Source: an uncultured Muribaculaceae bacterium (lineage in GTDB: Bacteria > Bacteroidota > Bacteroidia > Bacteroidales > Muribaculaceae). From it: a DNA stretch of 64,000 nucleotides. The translations under genes and the position numbers were made by a program. The notes below the pieces were generated by a model. That model had not been told where the DNA came from, did not search any database, and saw nothing but the letters and a program-made list of their open reading frames with translations. Shown here in pieces: positions 35,766 through 44,602 of the stretch (the stretch's first letter is position 1; each line of letters opens with the position of its first letter). The stretch lies in contig CAMWJS010000001.1 of NCBI GenBank assembly GCA_947174635.1, positions 1 to 64,000 of the forward strand, read 5' to 3'.

Positions 35766-36638
35766 TCAGAACATGTCGTCGTAACTCTGACGCAGATATT
35801 TGTTTGTCGCAATCCATGATGCTGTGCCGCATATAAGGATGCCTCCGGCCACTACTCCGGCAAACACCCAGATCAAATCTCCCCAGGGAAGGGCAAGCTC
35901 CAGGTCCGGGTCGATGTTCACCGCATAGATGCGCAGCAGGCACAGAAACAGTATGGCCACTACGGCGGCAAGAATGCCGTTGAGTATATTGCCCGCGACA
36001 ATCGGCCGCCTGATGAATGCGTTCGTGGCGCCCACAAGCCGCATGGTGTGCAGCAGGAAGCGCGCCGAGTATATCGTCAGCCTGACCGTATTGTTTATCA
36101 GCACGAAAGATATCACGAGCAACGCGCCCGCCAGCGCGACCAGCACAATTGAAAGCGACCCGATGTTGGCGTTGATTGATTCCACCATCTCTGTGTGTAC
36201 GGTTATCTCTTCCACCGAGCTGCACTCGCGCAACGGTGATATGATTTTATTGAGAGAGTCAACCGATGCATATTGGGCTTTGACGCGTACGTTGAACTCC
36301 GGTTGATACGGGTTCGCACCAAGCAGTTCCTCTACATCGCTTCCGAGATAGGCATTCTCCTGTTCCAAGATTTCTTCTGGCGACATATAGTCATAACTCG
36401 CCACAAACTCCGACGAAGTCAGACGCTTTTTCATCTCATTGATTTGCGTCAGGTCGGCGTCCATGCGCATCACCATGTTGAATCCCAGATTTTCGCGGAT
36501 ATGTCGGGTGATATTGCCCGCCGCAAACGCAGCGCACCCCACTATGCCCAATATCAGCAACACCATGCCTACGCTGACTGTCGATGTCAGATGCTTGCCG
36601 AAACTCATCAGGCTGGTGCGTTTGTTTGTCTCACTCAT
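35766..36638 (-). CDS. ftsX: Cell division protein FtsX (ABC transporter permease-like)
   Basis: 290 residues with an N-terminal membrane helix (about 20-42), a periplasmic domain and three C-terminal helices. With FtsE (not in the window) FtsX controls peptidoglycan hydrolases at the division site. First gene of the run ftsX-DUF3098-uppP-truB-queA-DUF2148-yigZ, with a good promoter about 210-240 nt upstream. Confidence 0.9.
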   Translation of the reverse strand: MSETNKRTSLMSFGKHLTSTVSVGMVLLILGIVGCAAFAAGNITRHIRENLGFNMVMRMDADLTQINEMKKRLTSSEFVASYDYMSPEEILEQENAYLGSDVEELLGANPYQPEFNVRVKAQYASVDSLNKIISPLRECSSVEEITVHTEMVESINANIGSLSIVLVALAGALLVISFVLINNTVRLTIYSARFLLHTMRLVGATNAFIRRPIVAGNILNGILAAVVAILFLCLLRIYAVNIDPDLELALPWGDLIWVFAGVVAGGILICGTASWIATNKYLRQSYDDMF

Positions 36639-37354
36639 TGATTTTATTGATGATATTTACTGAGATTATGACCATGTAAGCCACCGTTTGCTTGCGCGCC
36701 GACGCCTGGCGATATGCATATTGAATTAAATCCGTATGTGCTATATTCAGGCACACCGGCTTCTATCTGATGTGTGCGTCGACTGTCAGTGTTGGCATTT
36801 AAACTGCGGCAATCTGCAGAAATGGACTGAAGCCCGCTGCAGATATCATGCAAAGTTACAACATCAAAGCCCCCCTTGTCAAGTTTTTTTATAATAAAAT
36901 TACATTATAATTCACAAAAAGCTTAAAAATATGTAAACTGCCGTAATGAAATAGCCATGAAATAGCCAAAGTGAAGCAACAAGGTGCAGATTTTTGCGTT
37001 TCATCTGGCAGTGGGGACTCGCGAAGAAAAAACAAAAAATAACCTTTTAGCGTTTAATTATGAAAATTTATTAAGAAAAATAAATTCTCTTTCAAAAAAA
37101 AATACTAACTTAGCGCGAAATTTGTAGAACCACAGATAAAAACAATTAAATTTCGTTGAATAACTAAATAAAACGACAATAAGCCAAGAAGGATTTAACA
37201 CTTGATTATTTCTTCAGAAACAGATATTTAAACCTGCCGATATTGGAGATGCTTGTCAGAGTTCTCTTCAAAAAAAAATACTGTTCAGCGAAATCGGGTT
37301 TCAACTATGGAATGAAAAAAAATTAACAATAAATTTAATAAACAACTATTCTTT
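36639..37354. other. Intergenic region between divergent ftsX and ompA-like genes
   Basis: No gene. The left part carries the ftsX promoter (36851-36882) and a leader of about 200 nt. The right part is AT-rich and serves as a long leader for the OmpA-like gene; a TAACTTAG at 37106-37113 is a weak -7 candidate there. Confidence 0.6.
36851..36882 (-). promoter_or_regulatory. Promoter of the ftsX operon
   Basis: On the minus strand, TTG is followed by 21 nt and TAACTTTG (36858-36851), a good Bacteroidetes promoter. The leader to ftsX would be about 205 nt. Confidence 0.65.
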
Positions 37355-38566
37355 ATGAAAAAGAGTTTAATCGCTTTAGCTTGCGCTTTGTTCATGGGCC
37401 AGGGTATGGTTGCTCAATCTTCACAGGAAGTAACCTATGTAGAGGACCACTCACAAGGCTATCTTTTCAACCAATTCAAAGATAACTGGTTTGTAACCGG
37501 TGAAGGTGGTATCGGCATTTTCTTCTCGCCCAACGACTCTTATCGTGACTGGAAAGACCGTTGGGAACCCTCTGCATCACTTTATGTAGGCAAATGGTTC
37601 TCTCCGATTATCGGACTTCGTGCCGGTGTAAACTGGCTCAAGGTGAAAGGTCTGTCTGATGTGACCGGCGTAGGTAACCTTTACGACGAACCGATGGTTG
37701 AGGGCAAGTACAAACAGAAATTCGTACATATCGGCCCGGTATTCGATGCAATGGTTAACGTCACCAACTGGTGGTGCGGCTACCACCCCGGACGCAAATA
37801 CAACTTCACCGTATATGGTGGTGTTGGATGCTACTGGACTCTTGCCCGTCAGTATGACGCAAACAACAACTCGACAAGCTACAAGGACGCAAAAGACCGT
37901 ATCCTCGCTGCCCGCGCAGGTATCATCAACAGCTTCAACGTAAGCAAGCAGGTTCAGCTTTCGCTCGATGTCCGCTTCACTGCTCTTGACAACCACCGCG
38001 ACGAAAAGGGTGGCGACTGGAACAAGACTTCTTACGACCTCCAGGCTTACCTCGGCGTGACCTACCTCTTCAAGAAACGCGAATGGAATGCCCCCATCAT
38101 CCCCGTATGCCCCGAGCCCGAAAACTGCGATGCTCTCCGCGCACGCCTCCAGGCTGCCGATGCCCGTATCGCCGACCTCGAAGCTCAGCTCCAGGCTTGT
38201 CTTGACCGTCCTACCGAAGTGGTAGAGGCAGCTCCCGCAGCTCCCCTTGCAACTATCTACTTCCCCATCAACGTGTCTAAGCTCACCAAGGAAGATGTTC
38301 GCGTAGTCCAGGCTTGTGCTGAAGTCATGAAAGCCAACCCCGACACCAAGTATGTCGTGACCGGTTGGGCTGACAACTACACCGGCAACGACCGCATCAA
38401 CGTCAACCTCCGTAAGAACCGTGCGGCTTCAGTTGAAAAACAGCTCCTCAAGTCAGGTGTTCCCGCTGCTCAGTTCGAGACTACCATCAACAATGGCAAC
38501 CTCGTTGACATGGGTGAGAAGTTTGTCGCTCTTGACCGCGCTACTACAATCCAGGTCGCTGAATAA
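37355..38566 (+). CDS. OmpA-like outer-membrane protein
   Basis: 403 residues. Signal peptide (1-21), a beta-barrel domain (about 25-240, ending VTYLFKKREWN), a short coiled coil (CDALRARLQAADARIADLEAQLQACL) and a C-terminal OmpA-type peptidoglycan-binding domain (about 285-400) with YVVTGWADNYTGNDRINVNLRKNRA. It anchors the outer membrane to the cell wall. Codon use and the long leader fit an abundant protein. The OmpA domain deviates from the classic consensus (TGWADNYTG where TGHTDxxG is usual). Confidence 0.9.
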   Translation: MKKSLIALACALFMGQGMVAQSSQEVTYVEDHSQGYLFNQFKDNWFVTGEGGIGIFFSPNDSYRDWKDRWEPSASLYVGKWFSPIIGLRAGVNWLKVKGLSDVTGVGNLYDEPMVEGKYKQKFVHIGPVFDAMVNVTNWWCGYHPGRKYNFTVYGGVGCYWTLARQYDANNNSTSYKDAKDRILAARAGIINSFNVSKQVQLSLDVRFTALDNHRDEKGGDWNKTSYDLQAYLGVTYLFKKREWNAPIIPVCPEPENCDALRARLQAADARIADLEAQLQACLDRPTEVVEAAPAAPLATIYFPINVSKLTKEDVRVVQACAEVMKANPDTKYVVTGWADNYTGNDRINVNLRKNRAASVEKQLLKSGVPAAQFETTINNGNLVDMGEKFVALDRATTIQVAE

Positions 38567-38611
38567 TTCACGTATAATAGAGCGTCATAACAGGCGCCCG
38601 GACAATATCAG

Positions 38612-38643
38612 GAAGGCATGCTCATTAGGGCATGCCTTCTTTT
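38612..38643 (+). terminator. Terminator of the OmpA-like gene
   Basis: Perfect 10-bp stem GAAGGCATGC with GCATGCCTTC, an 8-nt loop and a TTTT tail, 45 nt after the stop. Confidence 0.85.
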
Positions 38644-38715
38644 GAGTTCCGGCATCGCGTTGATTGCCGGCTGCAGTCGACGATAAATACATTTATATAT
38701 AGTAATAATATATAT

Positions 38716-38897
38716 AGGTAACTGTTCAAAATTATTTTGATATTATGACGGAAGGATTTTTCAGGTGATTTCCGGCGAGGAAGAAGTGTAGTGAGCTACA
38801 TGACTGATGACGAGACGGAAAGCGACGGAAAAGACTCCGGCATAATATTAAAATAATGAGAATGGCGGGTATAAAATAATTTTAAAACAGTGACTTA
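38716..38897 (+). mobile_element. MITE-like element, copy 3 (about 182 bp)
   Basis: Same ends and interior as copies 1 and 2, with more substitutions and a small internal deletion. It lies in the gap between the OmpA terminator and the BASS transporter gene; the remainder of that gap (38898-39052) shows nothing else. Confidence 0.78.
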
Positions 38898-39052
38898 TTG
38901 TAATGAATCAAAGCTGTTTGCTAATGCAATGTAGATTGAGGCGTTGGTGTGCCGCTTCTTGGTAATGTTTTGAAATAGAGAATAATACCATGAAGGTAAA
39001 TCGCCGTCGCACATAAAGTGAACAGCATTGGGTAATAAATATATAGCTTGTA

Positions 39053-39958
39053 ATGCAGAATTTCAGGAAGAAAATCAAACCGTGGATGCTCCCGATAGCT
39101 ATGGTTGTGGGAGTGTTGCTCCATCGTCAGATAGGATATGTGGCGTTTTTGTCACCCTATCTCATTTTTGTAATGCTGCTTATCACCTACTGCAAGGTGT
39201 CGTTGCGGCATTTCAGGATCGATGGTTCCATGTGGTGGCTTCTGGCCATACAGGTTTTAGGCGCCTCCGCTGTGTTTGCGGCTTTGAGTCCGCTGAATTT
39301 CTCTGTGGCACAAAGCATATTCATCTGTATATATTGCCCTACAGCTACTGCCGCGCCCGTTATAACGGGAATGCTTGGCGGCAAAGTGGAGCGCGTTGCT
39401 GCCTACTCTCTGCTGAGTAATCTTATTGTGGCGATAACGGCTCCGGCTATACTTGCATTTATGGGCAATGGCGCCAATGTCAGCTTTATAGCCTCATTTT
39501 CGCGCATCGCCATCAATGTGCTCCCTTTGATTCTTGGCCCGCTTGCGGTTGCGATGGCGCTTAAGGTTACATTCCCCAGGGTAAGAGAAGAAATCGCCGG
39601 TCATCAGGGGTTGTCGTTTTATATATGGGCGGTGTCACTAATAATCGTTGTCGGAAATTCGGTCAGCTTTCTGATGAAGGAGCCCGCCTCGCGTATCCCG
39701 GAAATAGCGGTCATGGCAGTGCTGTCGTTGCTTGCCTGTCTGGCTCAGTTTTATTTTGGCAGAAAAATTGGAGAGCATTATGGCGACCGTATTGCCGGAG
39801 CCCAGAGCCTCGGCCAAAAAAATACGGTTCTGGCTATATGGCTCGCATTGACTTATCTCGATCCGATAGCATCTGTCGGCCCGGCTTGCTATATCGCATG
39901 GCACAACATCGTCAATTCAATTCAGATATATCGGCGGGCACATGCCGGTATGCTCTGA
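39053..39958 (+). CDS. Bile acid:sodium symporter (BASS) family transporter
   Basis: 301 residues with nine or ten membrane segments. The family-like C-terminal region GQKNTVLAIWLALTYLDPIASVGPACYIAWHNIVNSIQI and the middle PTATAAPVITGMLGG motif are present. Bacterial members carry organic anions; in a gut species bile acids, pantoate or keto acids are possible. The gene stands alone. Start ATG chosen without a strong ribosome-binding site, as is common in Bacteroidetes. Confidence 0.8.
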   Translation: MQNFRKKIKPWMLPIAMVVGVLLHRQIGYVAFLSPYLIFVMLLITYCKVSLRHFRIDGSMWWLLAIQVLGASAVFAALSPLNFSVAQSIFICIYCPTATAAPVITGMLGGKVERVAAYSLLSNLIVAITAPAILAFMGNGANVSFIASFSRIAINVLPLILGPLAVAMALKVTFPRVREEIAGHQGLSFYIWAVSLIIVVGNSVSFLMKEPASRIPEIAVMAVLSLLACLAQFYFGRKIGEHYGDRIAGAQSLGQKNTVLAIWLALTYLDPIASVGPACYIAWHNIVNSIQIYRRAHAGML

Positions 39959-40173
39959 CGTCGGCTATGAGATAGATAGTGTCATAGCGAGATTGCGAAA
40001 TATAGGTTATGGGAAACTGTTTTGCAGTCAAGCAGGCGCTACGTTATTCAGATATTGGCTCGGCGTCATCATATTAACTTTTTGTTTTTAGAATTGTTCA
40101 TAATGTAGATATGTGCGGCATCGTCCCGTTATTGGGGGAGGGCAGTTGATTGTTACTGTCATATAGGCACATA

Positions 40174-40232
40174 AGGTAACTGTTTTAAATAATGAGAATG
40201 GTTGGTATAAAATAATTTTAAACAGTTACTTA
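40174..40232 (+). mobile_element. MITE-like element, copy 4 (59-bp deletion derivative)
   Basis: Keeps the left 12 or so nt and the right 45 nt of the element with its inverted ends, but lacks the central part. Its right end is 18 nt before the Crp/Fnr gene. The rest of 39959-40250 holds no gene. Confidence 0.7.
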
Positions 40233-40250
40233 CTTATATTAACGTCTTAA

Positions 40251-40949
40251 ATGATATTCGAGATGGATCAGATGTATCAACTATTGATGGGGTTGCCTCT
40301 TTTCAGCGGTGTTACCTATGAAAAAATGCTTGAAATTGTAGGGAATACGAAATTTCATTTCTTGAAATTTCTTGGAGGAGAGACGATTGTTTCCGAAGGG
40401 GAGCAATGCACACATATCAAATTTATCATCTCAGGTAAAGTAAGAATGAGTATTGCCAACTCTGACCGACGTTTTACCGTGTCGCAGACGCTTAAGGCGC
40501 CCGACGTGATAGCGCCCGAATATATATTTGGCCGTTCTACGGTCTATCCATGTACGGTTGTGACGCTTGAACCGACTGGGGTGCTTCAGATTTCTAAAGC
40601 CGACTACATGAAAATACTCAACAGCGACTCTATTTTCCTCATCAACTATCTCAATTTGTTGTCGATGAATGCACAGAAGGCTGTCGATGGCATCCTGTCT
40701 ATAGCTACCGGAAGCCTTGAAGAGCGGATAGCGTTCTGGATTGTGGCGCTGACTCAGCGCGCCGGCACCGATATAACCATGACATGCAGGCAGCGCGATC
40801 TCTATTCGCTGTTTGGAGTGCAGCGTTCATCTTTTATATCTACTCTCGATAATATGAAGTCGAGAGGGCTGATTGACTATTCGCAGACTGAGATAAAAGT
40901 ACACGACCGCCGTGAGTTGATTGATATTCTCCACTCTACGGTTGAATGA
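40251..40949 (+). CDS. Crp/Fnr-family transcriptional regulator
   Basis: 232 residues (an alternative start at the second Met, 40263, is possible). N-terminal cyclic-nucleotide-binding-like beta-roll (LPLFSGVTYEKMLEIV, GETIVSEGEQCTHIKFIISGKVRM) and a C-terminal winged helix (TCRQRDLYSLFGVQRSSFISTLDNMKSRGLIDYSQTEIKV). There are no N-terminal cysteines for an iron-sulfur cluster, and the usual cAMP residues are not evident, so the signal is unknown. It stands alone directly behind a MITE remnant. Confidence 0.88.
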   Translation: MIFEMDQMYQLLMGLPLFSGVTYEKMLEIVGNTKFHFLKFLGGETIVSEGEQCTHIKFIISGKVRMSIANSDRRFTVSQTLKAPDVIAPEYIFGRSTVYPCTVVTLEPTGVLQISKADYMKILNSDSIFLINYLNLLSMNAQKAVDGILSIATGSLEERIAFWIVALTQRAGTDITMTCRQRDLYSLFGVQRSSFISTLDNMKSRGLIDYSQTEIKVHDRRELIDILHSTVE

Positions 40950-41170
40950 TTTTTTTTTCTTTGCCTCGAATTCTATTTAATGTAGTTGAAAAAATAAAAA
41001 ATATGACGTTTGTAATGGCCTGTCTGTAGAAAAATACCCTGATTTAATTTATAATATAGTCTATATTTACATAAAACTTATATGGCTTTATTGTTCTAAA
41101 AATCAAGTGGTTAAAATTAATTCATTATCTATATACTCTATATTATTGCATTGTATGATGCTAAAAAGTA

Positions 41171-41200
41171 TTGACAAATGAAATAATTGCACTAACTTTG
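41171..41200 (+). promoter_or_regulatory. Strong promoter of the acetyltransferase gene
   Basis: TTG (41171-41173), 19 nt, then TAACTTTG (41193-41200): an exact Bacteroidetes consensus layout. It would give a leader of about 325 nt. Confidence 0.8.
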
Positions 41201-41375
41201 CATCGTAAACATAAAGTCAACGAGACAAAAACAAATTGACTTTATAATAGGATTAGAGACAAAATTAGGATTTGTTAAATTAGGAATTAGTTTGTGGGTT
41301 AGTATTTTTTAATTGGATTAAGTATTTGGATAATACTCTATAGGTAATAATCGTGTTTTATGTTAGGTTTGTTTG

Positions 41376-41427
41376 CCTCGAATATAATCGAGGATTTTTT
41401 AGGAAGCCGCTTCGTGAGAAGTGGTTT
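41376..41427 (+). promoter_or_regulatory. Two consecutive attenuator-like hairpins in the leader
   Basis: CCTCGA/TCGAGG (41376-41393) followed by ATTTTTT, and at once AAGCCGCTTC/GAAGTGGTTT (41404-41427) followed by a TATTTTATAT stretch. Both look like small terminators between promoter and gene, which suggests regulation by attenuation. No ligand-binding motif recognised. Confidence 0.45.
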
Positions 41428-41532
41428 GCTATTTTATATAGGTTCTACATCTTTATTTTGATATTGGGCACGGATTGATTAAATTGCAGTATCTTTAAAA
41501 ATTAAGATATTGTATAATGTGTTTTTGCAGAT

Positions 41533-42129
41533 ATGGACGGAAAAATATTTGAATTGTTAGGAGAAGGACATTGGGTATATGGTTCGGCAAATGATTTGCC
41601 CGAAGTGTCTGCTATGCTTTGCCGATGTGCCGATGCCTGTTTTGAGATAAATGCCCTGAGACCCTCGGAGAAGGACCGCCGGAATGAATTGTTGAGACGT
41701 CTTTTAGGATCGGTAGGGGAGAATTTAGTCATAAATCCGCCATTCAGATGCGATTTCGGACATAATATTCATATAGGAAAGAATTTTATCGGCAATTTCA
41801 ATCTTACAATCCTTGACGAAGCGTGTGTTGAGATTGGCGACAACGTAATGATAGGCCCCAACTGTACGCTTGCCACAATCACCCATGCCATGTTGCCCGA
41901 ACAGCGCAACGCCGGCATAATGCAGGCAAAGCCCATCGCAATCGGCAACAATGTCTGGCTTGCATCAAACGTCACAGTGCTCCCGGGGGTGACGATTGGC
42001 GACGGCGCTGTAATAGGAGCAGGCAGCGTGGTTACAAAATCAATCCCGGCATCCACATTTGCCGCCGGTAATCCCTGTCGGCCAATCCGTCTGATAACCG
42101 ACGATGACCGCGTACACCCAAAACTATGA
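41533..42129 (+). CDS. Maltose/galactoside O-acetyltransferase-like hexapeptide protein
   Basis: 198 residues. An N-terminal helical mac-like segment (to about 65), then left-handed beta-helix hexapeptide repeats (INPPFRCDFGHNIHIGKNF, ILDEACVEIGDNVMIGPN, KPIAIGNNVWLASNVTVLPGVTIGDGAVIGAGSVVTKSIPASTFAAGNP). The catalytic His is expected in ATITHAM. It transfers acetyl from acetyl-CoA to a sugar; the acceptor is unknown. It is alone, behind a long structured leader. Confidence 0.9.
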   Translation: MDGKIFELLGEGHWVYGSANDLPEVSAMLCRCADACFEINALRPSEKDRRNELLRRLLGSVGENLVINPPFRCDFGHNIHIGKNFIGNFNLTILDEACVEIGDNVMIGPNCTLATITHAMLPEQRNAGIMQAKPIAIGNNVWLASNVTVLPGVTIGDGAVIGAGSVVTKSIPASTFAAGNPCRPIRLITDDDRVHPKL

Positions 42130-42628
42130 TTATCCCGACAATCATTTCAGAAATATTGGTTTTCCCATAATGCATCATAGGCTGTCGCCCCCGCCCCATG
42201 CACATAAAAAATACCAACCCGGCAGTATGTACGTGATTCAATGCTGTTTGCTTAAGTGGTGCGGTGGCATCTCGTCCACGCGCTATAGCTGTATCTAACG
42301 GGCTATGCGATTAAGATGTAGACGCATTGAATAGCACATCCAAATGCTGCTTATTTAAGGAGCAAGGGCGTCTCCAATGCGTTTCAAGTCGCGGAGAGCC
42401 GGCGGCTCGAGGGTCTGCTATTAACCGGGGTCGAATGGACACACAGTGGCCCGTAGGCCCCGGAGAGTTGACCGCGAATGGTAAAATACACCTCTTATTA
42501 TATTATTATATAATTTTGTAGGATTTATTATATATAATATTGTAGGAATCGACAAAGATGTACAAAAGCGGGCTGCACTTCAATTTTTGTGCAGCCCGCT
42601 TTCATGTATTGGGTTTTATTGTTGATTG
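42130..42628. other. Gene-free gap
   Basis: No coding sequence is evident. An AT-rich stretch around 42490-42550 precedes the terminator hairpin of the SIMPL gene. Confidence 0.55.
42565..42602. terminator. Perfect 14-bp hairpin after the SIMPL gene
   Basis: Arms AAAGCGGGCTGCAC and GTGCAGCCCGCTTT around a 10-nt loop, 27 nt beyond the SIMPL stop on the minus strand. It is symmetric enough to work in both directions. Confidence 0.75.
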
Positions 42629-43336
42629 TCAGTCTTCGAGGAAGTAGGTGAGGGTAGTGACTACGCGCACACTCTTGATTGAGGGGGTGTACTGGTCGCG
42701 GTCGGTGATGGAGAACTGGCCTTGGTTCGCAGTCTGGATTTTGCCGAGTTTGCTTTCGGAGTCGTCGGCAAATTTCTGAGCCGCTTCGCGGGCATTTTTA
42801 GTGGCCGCTGCAATCATTTGCGGCTTGATGTCGTTGAGTCCGGTGAACTCATATTGGATAGGATTGCTGTAGTCGTTGCTTGATATTGCGATGCCCTCCT
42901 TGAGCAGCTCGCCCTGGCTGCGTATCAGCTCATCCACTTTGTCGACCTGTGAAGAGGTGACAACGATTACTTCCGTGATGTTGTAGCGGTATTGATAGCG
43001 GTCAGAACTATAGTTGTTGGAGGCGCGGTCATAAGCTTCCGGAGCGTTGATGCTGATTTCACTTTCGGTGATGCCCGCTTTGTGGAGAAAATCAAGTATT
43101 TTGTTGTTGGTGGCGTTTGTCTGGTCGTAAAGCGACGGCAGATTGTTGCCCTGTATCTGATAGGAGATGGGCCACGTGACTTTGTCGGCTTTGACTTCGC
43201 GCTCCGACAGCCCTTTTACGCTGACAGTGCGCTGCGCCGACGACATCGATTTGAAACCGGAACGGATGCCCAGCCCGATGGCGAGCAATCCCAGTGCGAT
43301 CAGCAATGCGGGAATTAATTTCTTGACTGCATTCAT
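42629..43336 (-). CDS. SIMPL (DUF541) domain envelope protein
   Basis: 235 residues. N-terminal membrane anchor or uncleaved signal (about 6-28), then a SIMPL domain (QRTVSVKGLSEREVKADKVTWPISYQ ... NAREAAQKFADDSESKLG). Proteins of this family are periplasmic or envelope-bound; the molecular function is unclear. Divergent from the glucokinase gene; a TAAATTTG -7 element lies at 43376-43383 on the minus strand. Confidence 0.87.
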   Translation of the reverse strand: MNAVKKLIPALLIALGLLAIGLGIRSGFKSMSSAQRTVSVKGLSEREVKADKVTWPISYQIQGNNLPSLYDQTNATNNKILDFLHKAGITESEISINAPEAYDRASNNYSSDRYQYRYNITEVIVVTSSQVDKVDELIRSQGELLKEGIAISSNDYSNPIQYEFTGLNDIKPQMIAAATKNAREAAQKFADDSESKLGKIQTANQGQFSITDRDQYTPSIKSVRVVTTLTYFLED

Positions 43337-43427
43337 AATTTGTATAATTTAATTTAAATAGATAACCTTATTTCGCAAATTTACATAATTTATTTATTAA
43401 CGTTGTGTCTACTCAAAAGTTTTTTTA

Positions 43428-43435
43428 TATATTTG
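43428..43435 (+). promoter_or_regulatory. -7 element for glucokinase
   Basis: TATATTTG, 44 nt before the ATG, with a TTG 22 nt upstream (43403-43405). Confidence 0.5.
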
Positions 43436-43478
43436 TCAAAAATATTTCAACCAATTTCTTATCATTAAATTAACTATC

Positions 43479-44507
43479 ATGGCAAAACCTTACGTTGTCG
43501 GTATCGACATAGGTGGCACCAATACCGTTTTCGGTATCGTAGATGCACGAGGAGTTGTTATAGCAAGCTCTTCAATAAAGACACAAAAGCACAGCAAAAT
43601 CGAAGATTATATCGAAGAACTTTACTCTGAGCTTTCAAAACTGATTGAAATTAATGATGCCAACGATAAAATCCACGGCATCGGTATCGGCGCTCCTAAT
43701 GCCAACTATTTTTCAGGTTGCATAGAGACTAATGTCAACCTCCCTTGGCCTGCTCCCATACCTTTGGCTCAGCTCGTGAGCGAGAAATTCGGTATCCCTG
43801 TAGCCATCACCAACGACGCCAACGCCGCCGCTATCGGCGAAATGACCTACGGCGCTGCCCGCGGTCTGCGTGATTTCATCATGATTACCCTCGGCACAGG
43901 TGTCGGTTCAGGTATCGTCATCAACGGACAGCTTGTCTATGGCCACGACGGCTTTGCCGGCGAACTCGGCCATGTGGTCATGAAGCGTCACAACGGACGT
44001 CTATGCGGTTGCGGACGCACCGGCTGTCTCGAAGCATACTGCTCGGCAAGCGGCGTGGCACGCACTGCGCGTGAATTCCTCGAAGTACGCACCGAGCCCT
44101 CGCTCCTGCGCAACATTCCTATCGATGAAATCACATCGAAAGACGTATACGACGCAGCCATCTCCGGCGACAAAATCGCAAAAGACATCTTCGAATACAC
44201 CGGCGAAATCCTCGGCGAAGCGCTTGCCGACTTCACTGCATTCTCCGCTCCCGAAGCATTCATCCTTTTCGGCGGTCTGTCAAAGAGCGGCGACCTGATT
44301 ATGCGTCCGCTGCGCAACTCGCTCGAAAAGAATGTGATGAATCCCTGGAAAGGCAAAGTCAAAATCCTCCTTTCAGAACTCAAGGAGGCCGATGCCGCAG
44401 TGCTCGGAGCATCAGCTCTCGGCTGGGAGGCCAAACCGATGGCCGTTGCCGCCGCCGCTCCCTCGGCAACTGCGATATCACCCACTCCCGCCGCCCCCAA
44501 GGCATAA
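43479..44507 (+). CDS. ROK-family glucokinase
   Basis: 342 residues. ATP-binding GIDIGGTNTVFGIVD at the start, catalytic Asp in AITNDANAAAIGE, phosphate-binding ITLGTGVGSGIVING, and the ROK zinc site HVV...CGCGRTGCLEAYCS. It phosphorylates glucose or a related hexose on entry to glycolysis. The C-terminal 25 residues are low in complexity (AAAAPSATAISPTPAAPKA), an odd but not unusual tail. Single gene with its own promoter and terminator. Confidence 0.93.
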   Translation: MAKPYVVGIDIGGTNTVFGIVDARGVVIASSSIKTQKHSKIEDYIEELYSELSKLIEINDANDKIHGIGIGAPNANYFSGCIETNVNLPWPAPIPLAQLVSEKFGIPVAITNDANAAAIGEMTYGAARGLRDFIMITLGTGVGSGIVINGQLVYGHDGFAGELGHVVMKRHNGRLCGCGRTGCLEAYCSASGVARTAREFLEVRTEPSLLRNIPIDEITSKDVYDAAISGDKIAKDIFEYTGEILGEALADFTAFSAPEAFILFGGLSKSGDLIMRPLRNSLEKNVMNPWKGKVKILLSELKEADAAVLGASALGWEAKPMAVAAAAPSATAISPTPAAPKA

Positions 44508-44532
44508 TAATCTGACAGATTACTAAACTTAT

Positions 44533-44589
44533 AAAGCCATGCATCCTGCAAGCGTCCTAACCGACGTGCGCCGATGCATGGCTTTTTTT
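44533..44589 (+). terminator. Terminator of the glucokinase gene
   Basis: A 13-bp stem, AAAGCCATGCATC with GATGCATGGCTTT, encloses a 27-nt loop and is followed by a run of seven T residues. Confidence 0.8.
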
Positions 44590-44602
44590 GTATACATCTC
44601 CT

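Larger units (their letters stand above)
40950..41532. other. AT-rich intergenic region with promoter and long structured leader
   Basis: 40950-41160 shows nothing recognisable. A strong promoter lies at 41171-41200. The transcribed leader (about 41207-41532) contains a pair AAAGTCAA/TTGACTTT and two terminator-like hairpins (41376-41400 and 41404-41427). Confidence 0.65.
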
